64,000 nt of DNA from HyVt-477 sp965224605 (GTDB lineage: Bacteria; Pseudomonadota; Gammaproteobacteria; Thiotrichales; Thiotrichaceae). Below are positions 27,032-34,828 of the stretch, in pieces. The stretch spans positions 120,842 through 184,841 of the forward strand of contig CBDCZP010000004.1 of assembly GCA_965224605.1 (NCBI GenBank), given 5' to 3'. Both the position numbers and the translations under genes were made by a program. Numbering within the stretch: the stretch's first letter is position 1; every line of letters begins with the position of its first letter. Below the pieces are notes generated by a model that searched no databases, was not told where the DNA came from, and was given only the letters and a program-made list of their open reading frames with translations.

Positions 27032-27849
27032 TGCTGATTGATGCGGGCAATAGTCGTTTAAAGTGGATGTGGTATGAATCTGGGGTTTCTACCGATTTGT
27101 CCACTACTATCAGCTTTGAAGACTATCAAAGTCAGGATAAGATAAAATCAGTTAAGGCATTGTTATTGGATCAAGTATTGGATCAAAAGCCAGCTAGGAT
27201 CCGCATTGTACACGTGCTGGGAGAAAGCTTTGAATATGAGCTTCATAGTTTTTGCGTCAAACATAAGATTCATTGTGATGTTGTTTTATCTACAGCCCCG
27301 TGTTGCGGTGTAACCAATGGCTATGAAGTACCCAAACAATTAGGAGCTGATCGATGGGTAGCACTTATTGGTGCACATCAACGATATCCTGACGATAACT
27401 TGATTGTTATTGATACAGGTACAGCGGTTACCATTGATGGTTTGGATGATCAGGGGCAGCATTTGGGCGGGGTTATCATGCCCGGTTTGCAATTGTGGTC
27501 AGATACCCTTATAAAGAACACACAGTTGTCGACCATGCCTGTTTTAACAACAAACGGGGAACAGGTGGATGTGTTTGCGACTAGTACAAAAAGGGGCGTT
27601 AATAGTGGCAGTCTTTATGGGCTGGCTGGGGCAATTGAGCATGTTTGTCATGTGATGGAAGACAGCACGTCAACTATGCCAACCACATCAACTATGCCAA
27701 CCACATCATCATGCCAGCAAGGTTGGAAACGTATCTTATGTGGTGGGAACAGTCGTTTAATTGCGGGCTATATTGCTAATAAAAATTATATTCTTCTACC
27801 TGATCTTGTCATGCATGGGTTAATAATAATAGAGAAAAACAATGCGTAA
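27025..27849 (+). CDS. coaX: Type III pantothenate kinase
   Basis: CoaX catalyses the first step of coenzyme A synthesis, ATP-dependent phosphorylation of pantothenate, without feedback inhibition by CoA. The N-terminal phosphate motif is MLIDAGNSRLKW. QLGADRWVALIGA and VIDTGTAVTIDG (catalytic Asp) follow, then GGVIMPGL. A low-complexity insert (STMPTT repeated) near residue 215 comes from two 18-bp repeats at 27670-27705. The placement after birA is the common gammaproteobacterial order. Confidence 0.95.
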   Translation: MVMLIDAGNSRLKWMWYESGVSTDLSTTISFEDYQSQDKIKSVKALLLDQVLDQKPARIRIVHVLGESFEYELHSFCVKHKIHCDVVLSTAPCCGVTNGYEVPKQLGADRWVALIGAHQRYPDDNLIVIDTGTAVTIDGLDDQGQHLGGVIMPGLQLWSDTLIKNTQLSTMPVLTTNGEQVDVFATSTKRGVNSGSLYGLAGAIEHVCHVMEDSTSTMPTTSTMPTTSSCQQGWKRILCGGNSRLIAGYIANKNYILLPDLVMHGLIIIEKNNA

Positions 27850-28540
27850 TGTGATTATCGCACTTGCAGTTTTAAATATACTGCTTATTTTGGCTAACCT
27901 GTTTAGCCACTTTAGTAACGGTAGGGATAAAGACCTAACCGTTGAGGGGATTCCTTCGCTTAGTATCTTGGCAGAGACACCCAGCATAAAATATTCTGCA
28001 GGGAATGCTACAGGTACAAGCAGTTGTTTTACAGTGGGCCCCTATTATAGTGAGAAAGCTGCTCAGCTTGTCGCGGGTAATATCCGAGCTTTTGATTTAG
28101 CAGTCACTATTCGCAGTATGAATAGCAAGAAAACACTCAATTATCTGGTTTATATTGTCAACGTGCCTAGCTTTGAAGCAGCAGAAAAAATGACCAAAGA
28201 TTTGAAGACACAGGCAGTAGGTGAATATAGTATCGTTAAGAGTGGACCTTATAAGAACACCATTACCTTTGGTTTTTATAAGAGTATCGACAAGGCTAAA
28301 AGAAAAACCGAATACATTCGTTACCTCGGTTATGACGCTAAATATAATGAACAAAAAGTATTGCGCAAGGTGTACTGGGTGGATTACGACGAGCCTATAG
28401 GGACTTCGACGCCAGTGTTATCATGGAGTAAAGCGATTGATCCGGATACAAATGTACAAATTATTCCACGTAACTGTGATCAACAAGCATGGTATGGTTC
28501 TGGCGCTTTTGCCAATAGTGCTTACAACCATGACCAATAG
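27842..28540 (+). CDS. SPOR-domain membrane protein
   Basis: A 232-residue protein with one N-terminal TM helix (MRNVIIALAVLNILLILANL). A central SPOR-like domain (about 60-155) reads SSCFTVGPYYSEKAAQLVAG, then TFGFYKSIDKAKRK. SPOR domains bind denuded glycan strands of septal peptidoglycan. It overlaps coaX by 8 bases and ends the operon, a position commonly occupied by SPOR proteins in this group. The C-terminal VYWVDYDEP and CDQQAW segments are conserved-looking but of unknown role. Confidence 0.85.
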   Translation: MRNVIIALAVLNILLILANLFSHFSNGRDKDLTVEGIPSLSILAETPSIKYSAGNATGTSSCFTVGPYYSEKAAQLVAGNIRAFDLAVTIRSMNSKKTLNYLVYIVNVPSFEAAEKMTKDLKTQAVGEYSIVKSGPYKNTITFGFYKSIDKAKRKTEYIRYLGYDAKYNEQKVLRKVYWVDYDEPIGTSTPVLSWSKAIDPDTNVQIIPRNCDQQAWYGSGAFANSAYNHDQ

Positions 28541-28641
28541 CGGTTGTTACAAAGAAGCCACAAAGAAATAGCAAAGAAAATTGATGAACTATTACATCTA
28601 AGTAGGTATTATCCACCGAGCTTAATTAACAAAGGAAGGGC

Positions 28642-29265
28642 ATGAAACGATTTATTTATATGATGAGCTTTTTAGTGTTGTCATTAACTGCATGTAGTGC
28701 AGATAACACAACTTCTGTAGAAGCAACAAATGCAACGCAATCACATGGAGATACAATGACTGCGAATCCACAAGTAAAAATTGAAACAACACTCGGCGAT
28801 ATTACGTTGGAATTGGATGCAAAGAATGCACCGGTTTCTACTGAGAACTTTATTTCTTATGTGAAAGAGGGTCATTATGACGGCACTATTTTTCATAGGG
28901 TAATACCTAATTTCATGGTGCAGGGCGGTGGAATGAACCCTGACATGTCAGAAAAAGCTTCTAAAGCTCCCATCAAAAATGAAGCTAACAATGGCCTGAA
29001 AAATGATAAGGGTACGGTTGCTATGGCGCGTACAAATGATCCGCATTCAGCATCTGCACAGTTTTTCATTAACATAAAGGATAACGACTTCCTCAACTTC
29101 AGAAGTGAAGATATGCAAGGTTGGGGTTATGCGGTGTTTGGCAAGGTTGTTGATGGTATGGATGTTGTTGATAGAATAGAAAAAGTACAAACAGGTGATA
29201 ATGGATTTCATCAGGATGTACCGCAAGATCCTATTATTCTAAATAAAGTGACGGTTATTGAATAA
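28642..29265 (+). CDS. Cyclophilin-type peptidyl-prolyl isomerase, lipoprotein
   Basis: A prolyl cis-trans isomerase that assists folding in the cell envelope. The signal sequence ends with a lipobox (SLTAC), predicting Cys19 lipidation. A 25-residue linker leads to the cyclophilin domain. This has FHRVIPNFMVQGGG (catalytic Arg), AMARTNDPHSASAQFFIN and a closing GWGYAVFGKVVDGMDVV. At 207 residues it equals PpiA/PpiB plus an anchor. GGAAGGG lies just upstream of the ATG. It is monocistronic, with a hairpin after the stop. Confidence 0.93.
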   Translation: MKRFIYMMSFLVLSLTACSADNTTSVEATNATQSHGDTMTANPQVKIETTLGDITLELDAKNAPVSTENFISYVKEGHYDGTIFHRVIPNFMVQGGGMNPDMSEKASKAPIKNEANNGLKNDKGTVAMARTNDPHSASAQFFINIKDNDFLNFRSEDMQGWGYAVFGKVVDGMDVVDRIEKVQTGDNGFHQDVPQDPIILNKVTVIE

Positions 29266-29306
29266 GTCCTAAAGGCTAGATTATCTAGGCTTAATCATTA
29301 ATTTAG

Positions 29307-29337
29307 AGAGTCGGTTATGCTTGCGCTAACCGGCTCT
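29307..29337 (+). terminator. Hairpin after the cyclophilin gene
   Basis: AGAGTCGGTTA and TAACCGGCTCT make a 10-11 bp stem with one G-U pair and a 9-base loop. The following ATTATGG is only weakly T-rich. It lies between convergent genes and may serve both. Confidence 0.5.
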
Positions 29338-29385
29338 ATTATGGTTCCGGGTGGGTTCCATCCATCCTACGTGAGTGAATCTCAG

Positions 29386-30114
29386 TTAACTTACTAGCCT
29401 CACGCCTTCCGCATCTGCGACAATAAAGCTGGCTTTGTCATGCCAATCTCCCAGAACAATTCTTTTGGCTTTTTTACTCTCAAGTTTGAATTCATGTATG
29501 GCTGGACGATGGGTGTGCCCGTGTATCATCTGAGTGACATGACTCTCTTTCATCAATGTTTCTACGGCTCGCTGATTGACATCTAATATCTCATAGCGCT
29601 TTTCATTTACTTGTTTACGTGTCACTTTACGTACACCGCTGGCTTTTTTTGCGCGTTTTTCGAGGCTCATCGAAAGATAAAGAAACTGTATAAATTTAAT
29701 ACGGAACAATGTGCGCATGCGCTGATAATTTTTATCATCAACACACAGTGTATCGCCATGCAGTACCACTGTGGGCGTGCCATAAAGATCGATGACTAAC
29801 GTGTCGGGTAGCAGTTCTGCACCGATGTCACTAATAAACTGATCACGAATAAGAAAGTCCCGGTTGCCCTGAGTAAAATAAAGTTTTATTCCTGCATCAG
29901 ATAGCTTTCTAAGATGCGCTATAACAGGGAGATAGGGCTTACCTATAGGAGAAAGGGTTATATCATCACCTATCCAAAATTCAAATAGATCACCCAAAAT
30001 GTAGAGTGCTTCGGCTTGATGTTCGATGTCATCAAGGAATTCATGTAGTAATGTAAAAATTTCTGGACGAGAGGGATCAAGGTGCAAATCTGATATAAAC
30101 CACGTTTTTTTCAT
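29386..30114 (-). CDS. lpxH: UDP-2,3-diacylglucosamine diphosphatase
   Basis: LpxH hydrolyses UDP-2,3-diacylglucosamine to lipid X in lipid A synthesis at the inner membrane. All calcineurin-like metal motifs are present: ISDLHLDP, LGDLFEFWIGDD, GNRDFLI, LHGDTLC and HGHTHRP. The chosen start (30114) gives MKKTWFISDLHLD; six upstream residues are possible from 30132. The length of 242 residues is normal. It points to a Gram-negative outer membrane. Confidence 0.96.
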   Translation of the reverse strand: MKKTWFISDLHLDPSRPEIFTLLHEFLDDIEHQAEALYILGDLFEFWIGDDITLSPIGKPYLPVIAHLRKLSDAGIKLYFTQGNRDFLIRDQFISDIGAELLPDTLVIDLYGTPTVVLHGDTLCVDDKNYQRMRTLFRIKFIQFLYLSMSLEKRAKKASGVRKVTRKQVNEKRYEILDVNQRAVETLMKESHVTQMIHGHTHRPAIHEFKLESKKAKRIVLGDWHDKASFIVADAEGVRLVS

Positions 30115-30157
30115 AGCATGATGATACCTCATTTTATCGGTTAATCATTCATGCTTT

Positions 30158-30244
30158 AACCTAGAATCCTCAGTTAGGCAGCTTATTTAAATTTTATCAG
30201 TAGCTTACTTATATCTTGAAGCGGTTAACTGAGGATTCTAGGTT
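30158..30244. repeat. 19-bp perfect inverted repeat across a gene end
   Basis: AACCTAGAATCCTCAGTTA (30158-30176) and its exact inverse (30226-30244) flank 49 bases. The right arm lies inside the last codons of the hibernation-sigma fusion gene, encoding NLESSVN, so that protein's C-terminus is part of the repeat. RNA from either strand could fold into a long stem. Confidence 0.75.
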
Positions 30245-31294
30245 TAAGAACATCTCGGTAGTATTTGCCATGGGTGGTGAAAAACCGGCTTCTCTGAGAC
30301 GTTCATACATGTATAGATCAGCAAGTGTCAGTATGCGTTTTACCTCTTTCACTGAGATAAATAAAATATGCTCTGCGATGTCATCAACAGCCATCCTTTC
30401 CTTGTGAACGAGCAAAATAGTGCGTCGCCATTGAATCGGAAGTCCTGCCAAGTATTTATAAAAATGATCGTGGTAGCCTTCTGCTGATACTTCTGGATTA
30501 AGTGCATGGGTATCTGGAATTAAATCCTGTATGTGTAGCACTTCATCCGGTTGGTAGAATTCCTCATCTTCTTCGCCCACCATAGCTTCAGCTTGATCCA
30601 TCGCATCAGGTTTTATCGTGTCATCTAATGATATTTGATTCTTGCTGATAAGCATTTGCTCAACTTCTTGAGACAAAATATGGGTGGTTTCTTTGAGTAG
30701 TTTTTTGTATAAAACTTCATCCGAACCGTCGAGTTGATGCCAGTCTATGTGTAATCGTGCGACAGCTTCATCACGCACATCAGCAAGGCTAGGATAGTCT
30801 GACAATAAATCACCGTTATTGCGAAGATAAGTCAGCTCATGACGAATGAATTGTTCAAGACGGGGTTGTAAAGGCGCAATGGTTTCATCTACATGTTGAC
30901 GTGCAACTATGGGAGTAAGCTGTTGTATATCTTGATAGAGAGCCTCAATTCTCTTGTCCCGACCTTTACGCTTCCAGTTTTGCTTTCCAGAAACGTGGGC
31001 TTTATGGCGTTTTACTTGACGGGTTAATTCGGCGGTAACCTCTTGAATAGAGGTTCTTAAGTCATCATTACATTCCTTCGCCACCAAGATTTTTTTAGGC
31101 GGCAAGTGTAGTCGGTAGGTAACGCAATAATCATCTTTTGAGGTGTGTTCCACGGTCACATGTATTTCCAGATGTCCCACGTTAAAGGTACTGAGCTTGG
31201 GAGACAAATGGCGTTCTGTATAGTGTTCGATAGTGGATCGAGTGGATTCGTGAGATTCTTTGTTAAGATTACGGTAGGTAATATCTATTTTCAT
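30209..31294 (-). CDS. HPF/RaiA ribosome-hibernation domain fused to sigma-like domain
   Basis: A 361-residue fusion. Residues 1-100 form an HPF/RaiA domain (MKIDITYRNLNKESHES, a central HLEIHVTVEHTS strand, ECNDDLRTSIQEV), which would bind the ribosome decoding region. A charged helical linker follows. Residues about 290-340 (YLAGLPIQWRRTILLVHKER, then MAVDDIAEHILFISVKEVKR) resemble the sigma-70 region 4 helix-turn-helix. The start at 31294 is preceded by AAGGAG; the frame could extend to 31360. Hibernation factors are normally 95-190 residues, so the size is unusual. The role of the C-terminal part is unknown. Confidence 0.8.
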   Translation of the reverse strand: MKIDITYRNLNKESHESTRSTIEHYTERHLSPKLSTFNVGHLEIHVTVEHTSKDDYCVTYRLHLPPKKILVAKECNDDLRTSIQEVTAELTRQVKRHKAHVSGKQNWKRKGRDKRIEALYQDIQQLTPIVARQHVDETIAPLQPRLEQFIRHELTYLRNNGDLLSDYPSLADVRDEAVARLHIDWHQLDGSDEVLYKKLLKETTHILSQEVEQMLISKNQISLDDTIKPDAMDQAEAMVGEEDEEFYQPDEVLHIQDLIPDTHALNPEVSAEGYHDHFYKYLAGLPIQWRRTILLVHKERMAVDDIAEHILFISVKEVKRILTLADLYMYERLREAGFSPPMANTTEMFLNLESSVNRFKI

Positions 31295-31322
31295 CAGCGT
31301 ACTCCTTCTGCATAGCCCTAAT

Positions 31323-31483
31323 AGGGCATCTCTATTAATTGTACCCAAAGGGCATAGCAACCTTTTTGCCCGATTTCGTCGTTGGATGGATTTCGGCGAT
31401 CCTCATGTATGCCTATACATTGTGGTTCTCGAAATTCATCCGCCTAGAACTCGAACAAAAATTCGAATTATTAGAGGTACCCT
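31323..31483. repeat. MITE-like element 2 (IS5-type ends)
   Basis: A 161-bp element in inverse orientation to element 1. It begins AGGGCATCTCTATTAATTG, identical to the left end of the IS5-type element at 51345, and ends with the complement of AGGGTACCTCTAATAATT. It shares the CGAGTTCTAGGCGGATGAAT-type and ACATGAGGATCG internal blocks with element 1. Confidence 0.8.
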
Positions 31484-31596
31484 TACTAAGTAGTAGTACA
31501 ATTATCCGGAAAATGCTTGGCTGTTAGCCGACTTAGATCAATAAAAACGAGATGTTTATCTCTGGCTGAAAAAAGCTAGATTCAGACCCAGAGGGT

Positions 31597-32205
31597 TTAA
31601 TCATTAGATTTCATGGCATTGCGAACGGGAGCAAAACTTTGCCGATGAATTGATAACACGCCGTGCTGAATCAGCGCTTCACGATGTTGTTTGGTTGGAT
31701 AACCTTTATTGCTGGAAAAACCATATTCTGGATACATAATATCAAAGCCCATCATTTCATCATCACGGGCAACTTTGGCTATGATTGAAGCAGCACTGAT
31801 TTCTGCTACTGTTAAGTCACCTTTGATAATGGCTTCCATTGAACAGTTGAGCTCTGGACATCGGTTACCATCTACTTTTACATGATCTGGCTTAATGGGA
31901 AGCGCCTCCACCGCCCGTTTCATGGCTAACATACTCGCATGAAGAATATTCAGTTGATCAATTTCTTCAACTTCTGCCCGGCCGAGTGCCCAAGCGAGAG
32001 CCGATTGATAAATTTCTTTTGCTAGTAGCTCCCGTTTTTTTGCAGACAATAGTTTTGAGTCTGTTAACCCCTCGATAGGTCTATTGGGATCTAGTATGAC
32101 GGCAGCTGCAATAACAGGGCCTGCCAGCGGGCCTCGACCTACTTCGTCTACTCCTGCTATTAGTAGATTATTTAGCAGGCTGTTGTTGACTAAAGTAACG
32201 GCCAT
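31597..32205 (-). CDS. rnhB: Ribonuclease HII
   Basis: RNase HII nicks RNA embedded in DNA, including single ribonucleotides. The signature AGVDEVGRGPLAGPV supplies the DEG-like catalytic acids and the GRG motif. Further acids lie in VKVDGNRCP and IIAKVARDDEM, and GYPTKQHREAL closes the domain. The 202-residue length is typical. Five bases separate it from the upstream membrane protein gene, so the two are co-transcribed. Confidence 0.96.
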   Translation of the reverse strand: MAVTLVNNSLLNNLLIAGVDEVGRGPLAGPVIAAAVILDPNRPIEGLTDSKLLSAKKRELLAKEIYQSALAWALGRAEVEEIDQLNILHASMLAMKRAVEALPIKPDHVKVDGNRCPELNCSMEAIIKGDLTVAEISAASIIAKVARDDEMMGFDIMYPEYGFSSNKGYPTKQHREALIQHGVLSIHRQSFAPVRNAMKSND

Positions 32206-32210
32206 GTGAG

Positions 32211-32924
32211 TTATTCCTTTAACTTAATCACAAGATTACCTTCAACCACTTTTATGTTTTCGACACCTTCGGCAAATGATTTCCAGAAACCGTCCTGATT
32301 GCCAAATTCTTTAATGAGATCAACATTCTTTAAACCACCCAACCAGGCATTAGGTATCGGTACTCCCCAAACACTGACACCTTTAAGAATCACTATGGGT
32401 CGTTCATTTTTATAGGCTAACTCCATTCCTGCGGAGGCCTTTAATGTTTTCCCGCCAAAGAAGGGAAAGTCAGCATCCAGAGGAAGCAAGAGTTTGGCAC
32501 TGGCTAAGTTATCCGATAAATCAATCGCTAGTTTATTTGCCATGTCTGTGTTTTTTGCCAGCATGGCGTTTAACTCACGCTCAGTGAAAGAAACTTCACG
32601 TTTGGCACCTTCTTCACTATAGACTTCCGGCTCTAGTGTTGTTTGAGTCTCCTCTTGACCTGAAGCAATTTCAGGGCTAATACCAAACTGTCGTAATTTA
32701 CGCACCAACACTGTTTCTTCTTTATTGTCTAACGCGACAGGCTCAAAGGGTTTGGGAAAGAGATATGAAGTGACCACCCAATAGGTAATTGCGATAGTGA
32801 CCAGCATAGTTAGCAGGACAACTGCCAATGTTTTCAGGCATCCTCCTTTGGGCGGGTTAGGGACATGTGGTGTGTTATCGACATGAGTTACTGTTGTGGG
32901 TGTTTGTGGTTGATTGTCTGACAT
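32211..32924 (-). CDS. Conserved membrane-anchored protein of unknown function
   Basis: A 237-residue protein: a Pro/Thr-rich cytoplasmic N-terminus, one TM helix (about 30-52, LKTLAVVLLTMLVTIAITYW) and a periplasmic domain. The domain contains VSFTERELNAMLAKNTDMA, then AKLLLPLDADFPFFGGKTL and VWGVPIPNAWLGG. I know of conserved hypothetical proteins with this layout but no tested function. It precedes rnhB by 5 bases. Confidence 0.7.
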   Translation of the reverse strand: MSDNQPQTPTTVTHVDNTPHVPNPPKGGCLKTLAVVLLTMLVTIAITYWVVTSYLFPKPFEPVALDNKEETVLVRKLRQFGISPEIASGQEETQTTLEPEVYSEEGAKREVSFTERELNAMLAKNTDMANKLAIDLSDNLASAKLLLPLDADFPFFGGKTLKASAGMELAYKNERPIVILKGVSVWGVPIPNAWLGGLKNVDLIKEFGNQDGFWKSFAEGVENIKVVEGNLVIKLKE

Positions 32925-32945
32925 AGCTTTTTATCCATAGTCTTT

Positions 32946-33053
32946 AGGGCATCTCTATTATTTTAAGAACCGCAGTGTACAAGAGTACATGAGGATCGTA
33001 GAAAGTCATCCAACACCGAAATCGAACGAAAAGACAATTAATAGAGATGCCCT
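32946..33053. repeat. MITE-like element 3 (IS5-type ends)
   Basis: A 108-bp element with near-perfect termini: AGGGCATCTCTATTATTTT against the inverse AATTAATAGAGATGCCCT. The interior is a shortened version of elements 1 and 2 (GCAGTGTACAAGAGTACATG, then CATCCAACACCGAAATCG). Confidence 0.8.
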
Positions 33054-33171
33054 TTATACGATTGTTGCTAAGTATTATACCTAATACTTGTATTATTACT
33101 GATCTCTATTAGACTTAATCAGTAGGTTCCTAATAATTAACTGGAACTATTAACAGAAGTTATGATGATCT

Positions 33172-33564
33172 ATGACAACCCTTGCAAAAAACGAAATAGA
33201 AAAATTACTTATCAAGGCACAAGCAGGTGAACTTGATAATGAAACCTTTATGAATGAACTTATGGAATCACAGCTGTTTATGCCGATTTACGGAGAACAG
33301 GAAATCGGCGGGTTGCAGACCAGCAATCAGCCAACACCTCTCATTCTTAAGGATGGATCAGGTGTTGAAGTGCTTATTCTGTTTACTAGCCCGGATCGAG
33401 CCAGAAACTTCGTCAAGAATTATCCGGGCTACGATCATGGCGGCTTATCAGCTGAGTTTAAGTGGATAGCAGCAAAATTGGCTATAGGTTATGCTATTTC
33501 TATCAATCCTGACCATGAATTAGGGTTTGACCTTGAAGCGGGTAGTGTTGACAGGTTTGGTTAG
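33172..33564 (+). CDS. SseB-like protein
   Basis: A 130-residue protein matching the N-terminal SseB domain (PF07179-like). It opens with a short helical segment (LAKNEIEKLLIKAQAG), followed by MPIYGEQEIGG, PLILKDGSGVEVLILFTS and GYAISINPDHELGFDL. The function of stand-alone SseB-domain proteins is unknown. It is followed by two more small genes in the same direction (33634, 34069) in a likely transcription unit. Confidence 0.8.
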   Translation: MTTLAKNEIEKLLIKAQAGELDNETFMNELMESQLFMPIYGEQEIGGLQTSNQPTPLILKDGSGVEVLILFTSPDRARNFVKNYPGYDHGGLSAEFKWIAAKLAIGYAISINPDHELGFDLEAGSVDRFG

Positions 33565-33633
33565 AGAAGCGTCTGATCCAGTAAAGCCATTAATTTTTCA
33601 TCCTGAGATAATCAAATAAGAAGAGAGCATATA

Positions 33634-34020
33634 ATGAAAGTACATCTTGTCGATCAAACTGAAGTCCACCTCTCTGATCTTTTGGGTGAAGGTTTTCAGC
33701 AGACTCAGGAAAAAAAGGGGCTTTATTATGGCGCTATAGCCATGTGGGTTACTTCATTAGGTCGTTGTACTTTTGCTGTTTTGGACAACTATGGGCTACG
33801 CTTGGAGCTGGAGCCCGATGACATTACTATGCAATTGAACTGGGAATTCAGTCACGAGCCTACCGCCATTAAGAGTATAGATTTGAAGATCAACTGGCCG
33901 GGTTTGCCCGATAATAGGGTGAAAGCAGTACAAAGAGCGTCGCACAAATGTACTATACATACTACTATAAAGGATTGTGTGGATGTCACTGTTTCGGTAG
34001 AGAATAACGCGGTTGATTAA
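33634..34020 (+). CDS. OsmC-like protein
   Basis: A 128-residue protein of the OsmC/Ohr fold. The first conserved Cys lies in VTSLGRCTFAVLDNYG and the second in RASHKCTIHTTI, the usual two-cysteine layout of thiol peroxidases in this superfamily. A strand pattern (WEFSHEPTAIKSIDLKINWP) joins them. The protein is shorter than Ohr at the N-terminus, so it may belong to the YhfA-like branch. It could reduce organic hydroperoxides, but this is not shown by context. AGAAGAGAG upstream serves as ribosome site. Confidence 0.78.
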   Translation: MKVHLVDQTEVHLSDLLGEGFQQTQEKKGLYYGAIAMWVTSLGRCTFAVLDNYGLRLELEPDDITMQLNWEFSHEPTAIKSIDLKINWPGLPDNRVKAVQRASHKCTIHTTIKDCVDVTVSVENNAVD

Positions 34021-34068
34021 TTCATAATAGCTAGAAATAGCAGGAAAAAATAGAGAGAGAATAACGCC

Positions 34069-34434
34069 ATGCCAAAGCTCAGTTCCAGTGCCTCGCTTAT
34101 TCATACATTGGATATTGAGCCATCCGTGCCACTCTGGAAACGAGTCCCGACTAGAGATGAAAACGGACATTATCTGAATGACTTCATCATGATTATTCCC
34201 AAGCTTAATAAACAAGGAAAATTCTATATTGGTCAAACGATTAATAAATTGGGTGAAGTGTTAAAATATTACGAAAAAACAGTAGTCTTTGCCGATCTTA
34301 GTATGAAAAAAAATGTGTTATGGGTTTCCATCCGACCCATCAAAGGTATGTGTATAGAGATACCTGCGGCTATTAAGATAGTGGTTCCAGAAGCTAAGCT
34401 TATTGGCGAAAACCCTGAAATATTTAATGGATAG
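34069..34434 (+). CDS. Conserved hypothetical protein (121 residues)
   Basis: No family is recognised. It is soluble and beta-rich, with no signal peptide. Notable segments are VPLWKRVPTRDENGHYLNDF, MIIPKLN and VLWVSIRPIKGMC. It overlaps the start of the ychJ-like gene by 8 bases, implying translational coupling with the downstream YchJ and Xni genes. Confidence 0.65.
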   Translation: MPKLSSSASLIHTLDIEPSVPLWKRVPTRDENGHYLNDFIMIIPKLNKQGKFYIGQTINKLGEVLKYYEKTVVFADLSMKKNVLWVSIRPIKGMCIEIPAAIKIVVPEAKLIGENPEIFNG

Positions 34435-34828
34435 TTTGCCGGATATACATTCTGTGTGTCCCTGCCAATCCGGATTTTTGTTTGTAGATTGCTGCAAGCC
34501 ATTCCTTATCAGCAAGAAGCATCCGACCACTGCTGAAGCGCTAATGCGATCTCGGTTTGCCGCTTATTACTATGCAGACTGGAAATATGTGTTTAAAACC
34601 TGGCATAAAAATACTCGTCCCCCTATGCGTGAACTGCGCACAGGCAGAGAGATAGAATGGTTAAGTCTAAAAGTTCTCTCTCGTGAAAAGGGTTTGCTTA
34701 ATGATTTAACCGGACGAGTTGAATTTGTTGCAACCTATAAAGATGATCAGGGAATGGCTCAAATAAAAGAAAACAGCGAGTTTATATTTGAAAATGCTCA
34801 GTGGTTTTATGTGAATGCCAAGCCCTGA
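34427..34828 (+). CDS. ychJ: YchJ-family SEC-C motif protein
   Basis: A 133-residue YchJ/UPF0225 protein. The N-terminal zinc-binding SEC-C motif is CPCQSGFLFVDCCKPFL. The NTF2-like domain then has TAEALMRSRFAAY and the ending VEFVATYKDDQG. The typical second SEC-C motif at the C-terminus is absent. The start at 34427 (MDSLPDIHS) fits the family best. The function is unknown. It overlaps xni by 14 bases. Confidence 0.88.
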   Translation: MDSLPDIHSVCPCQSGFLFVDCCKPFLISKKHPTTAEALMRSRFAAYYYADWKYVFKTWHKNTRPPMRELRTGREIEWLSLKVLSREKGLLNDLTGRVEFVATYKDDQGMAQIKENSEFIFENAQWFYVNAKP

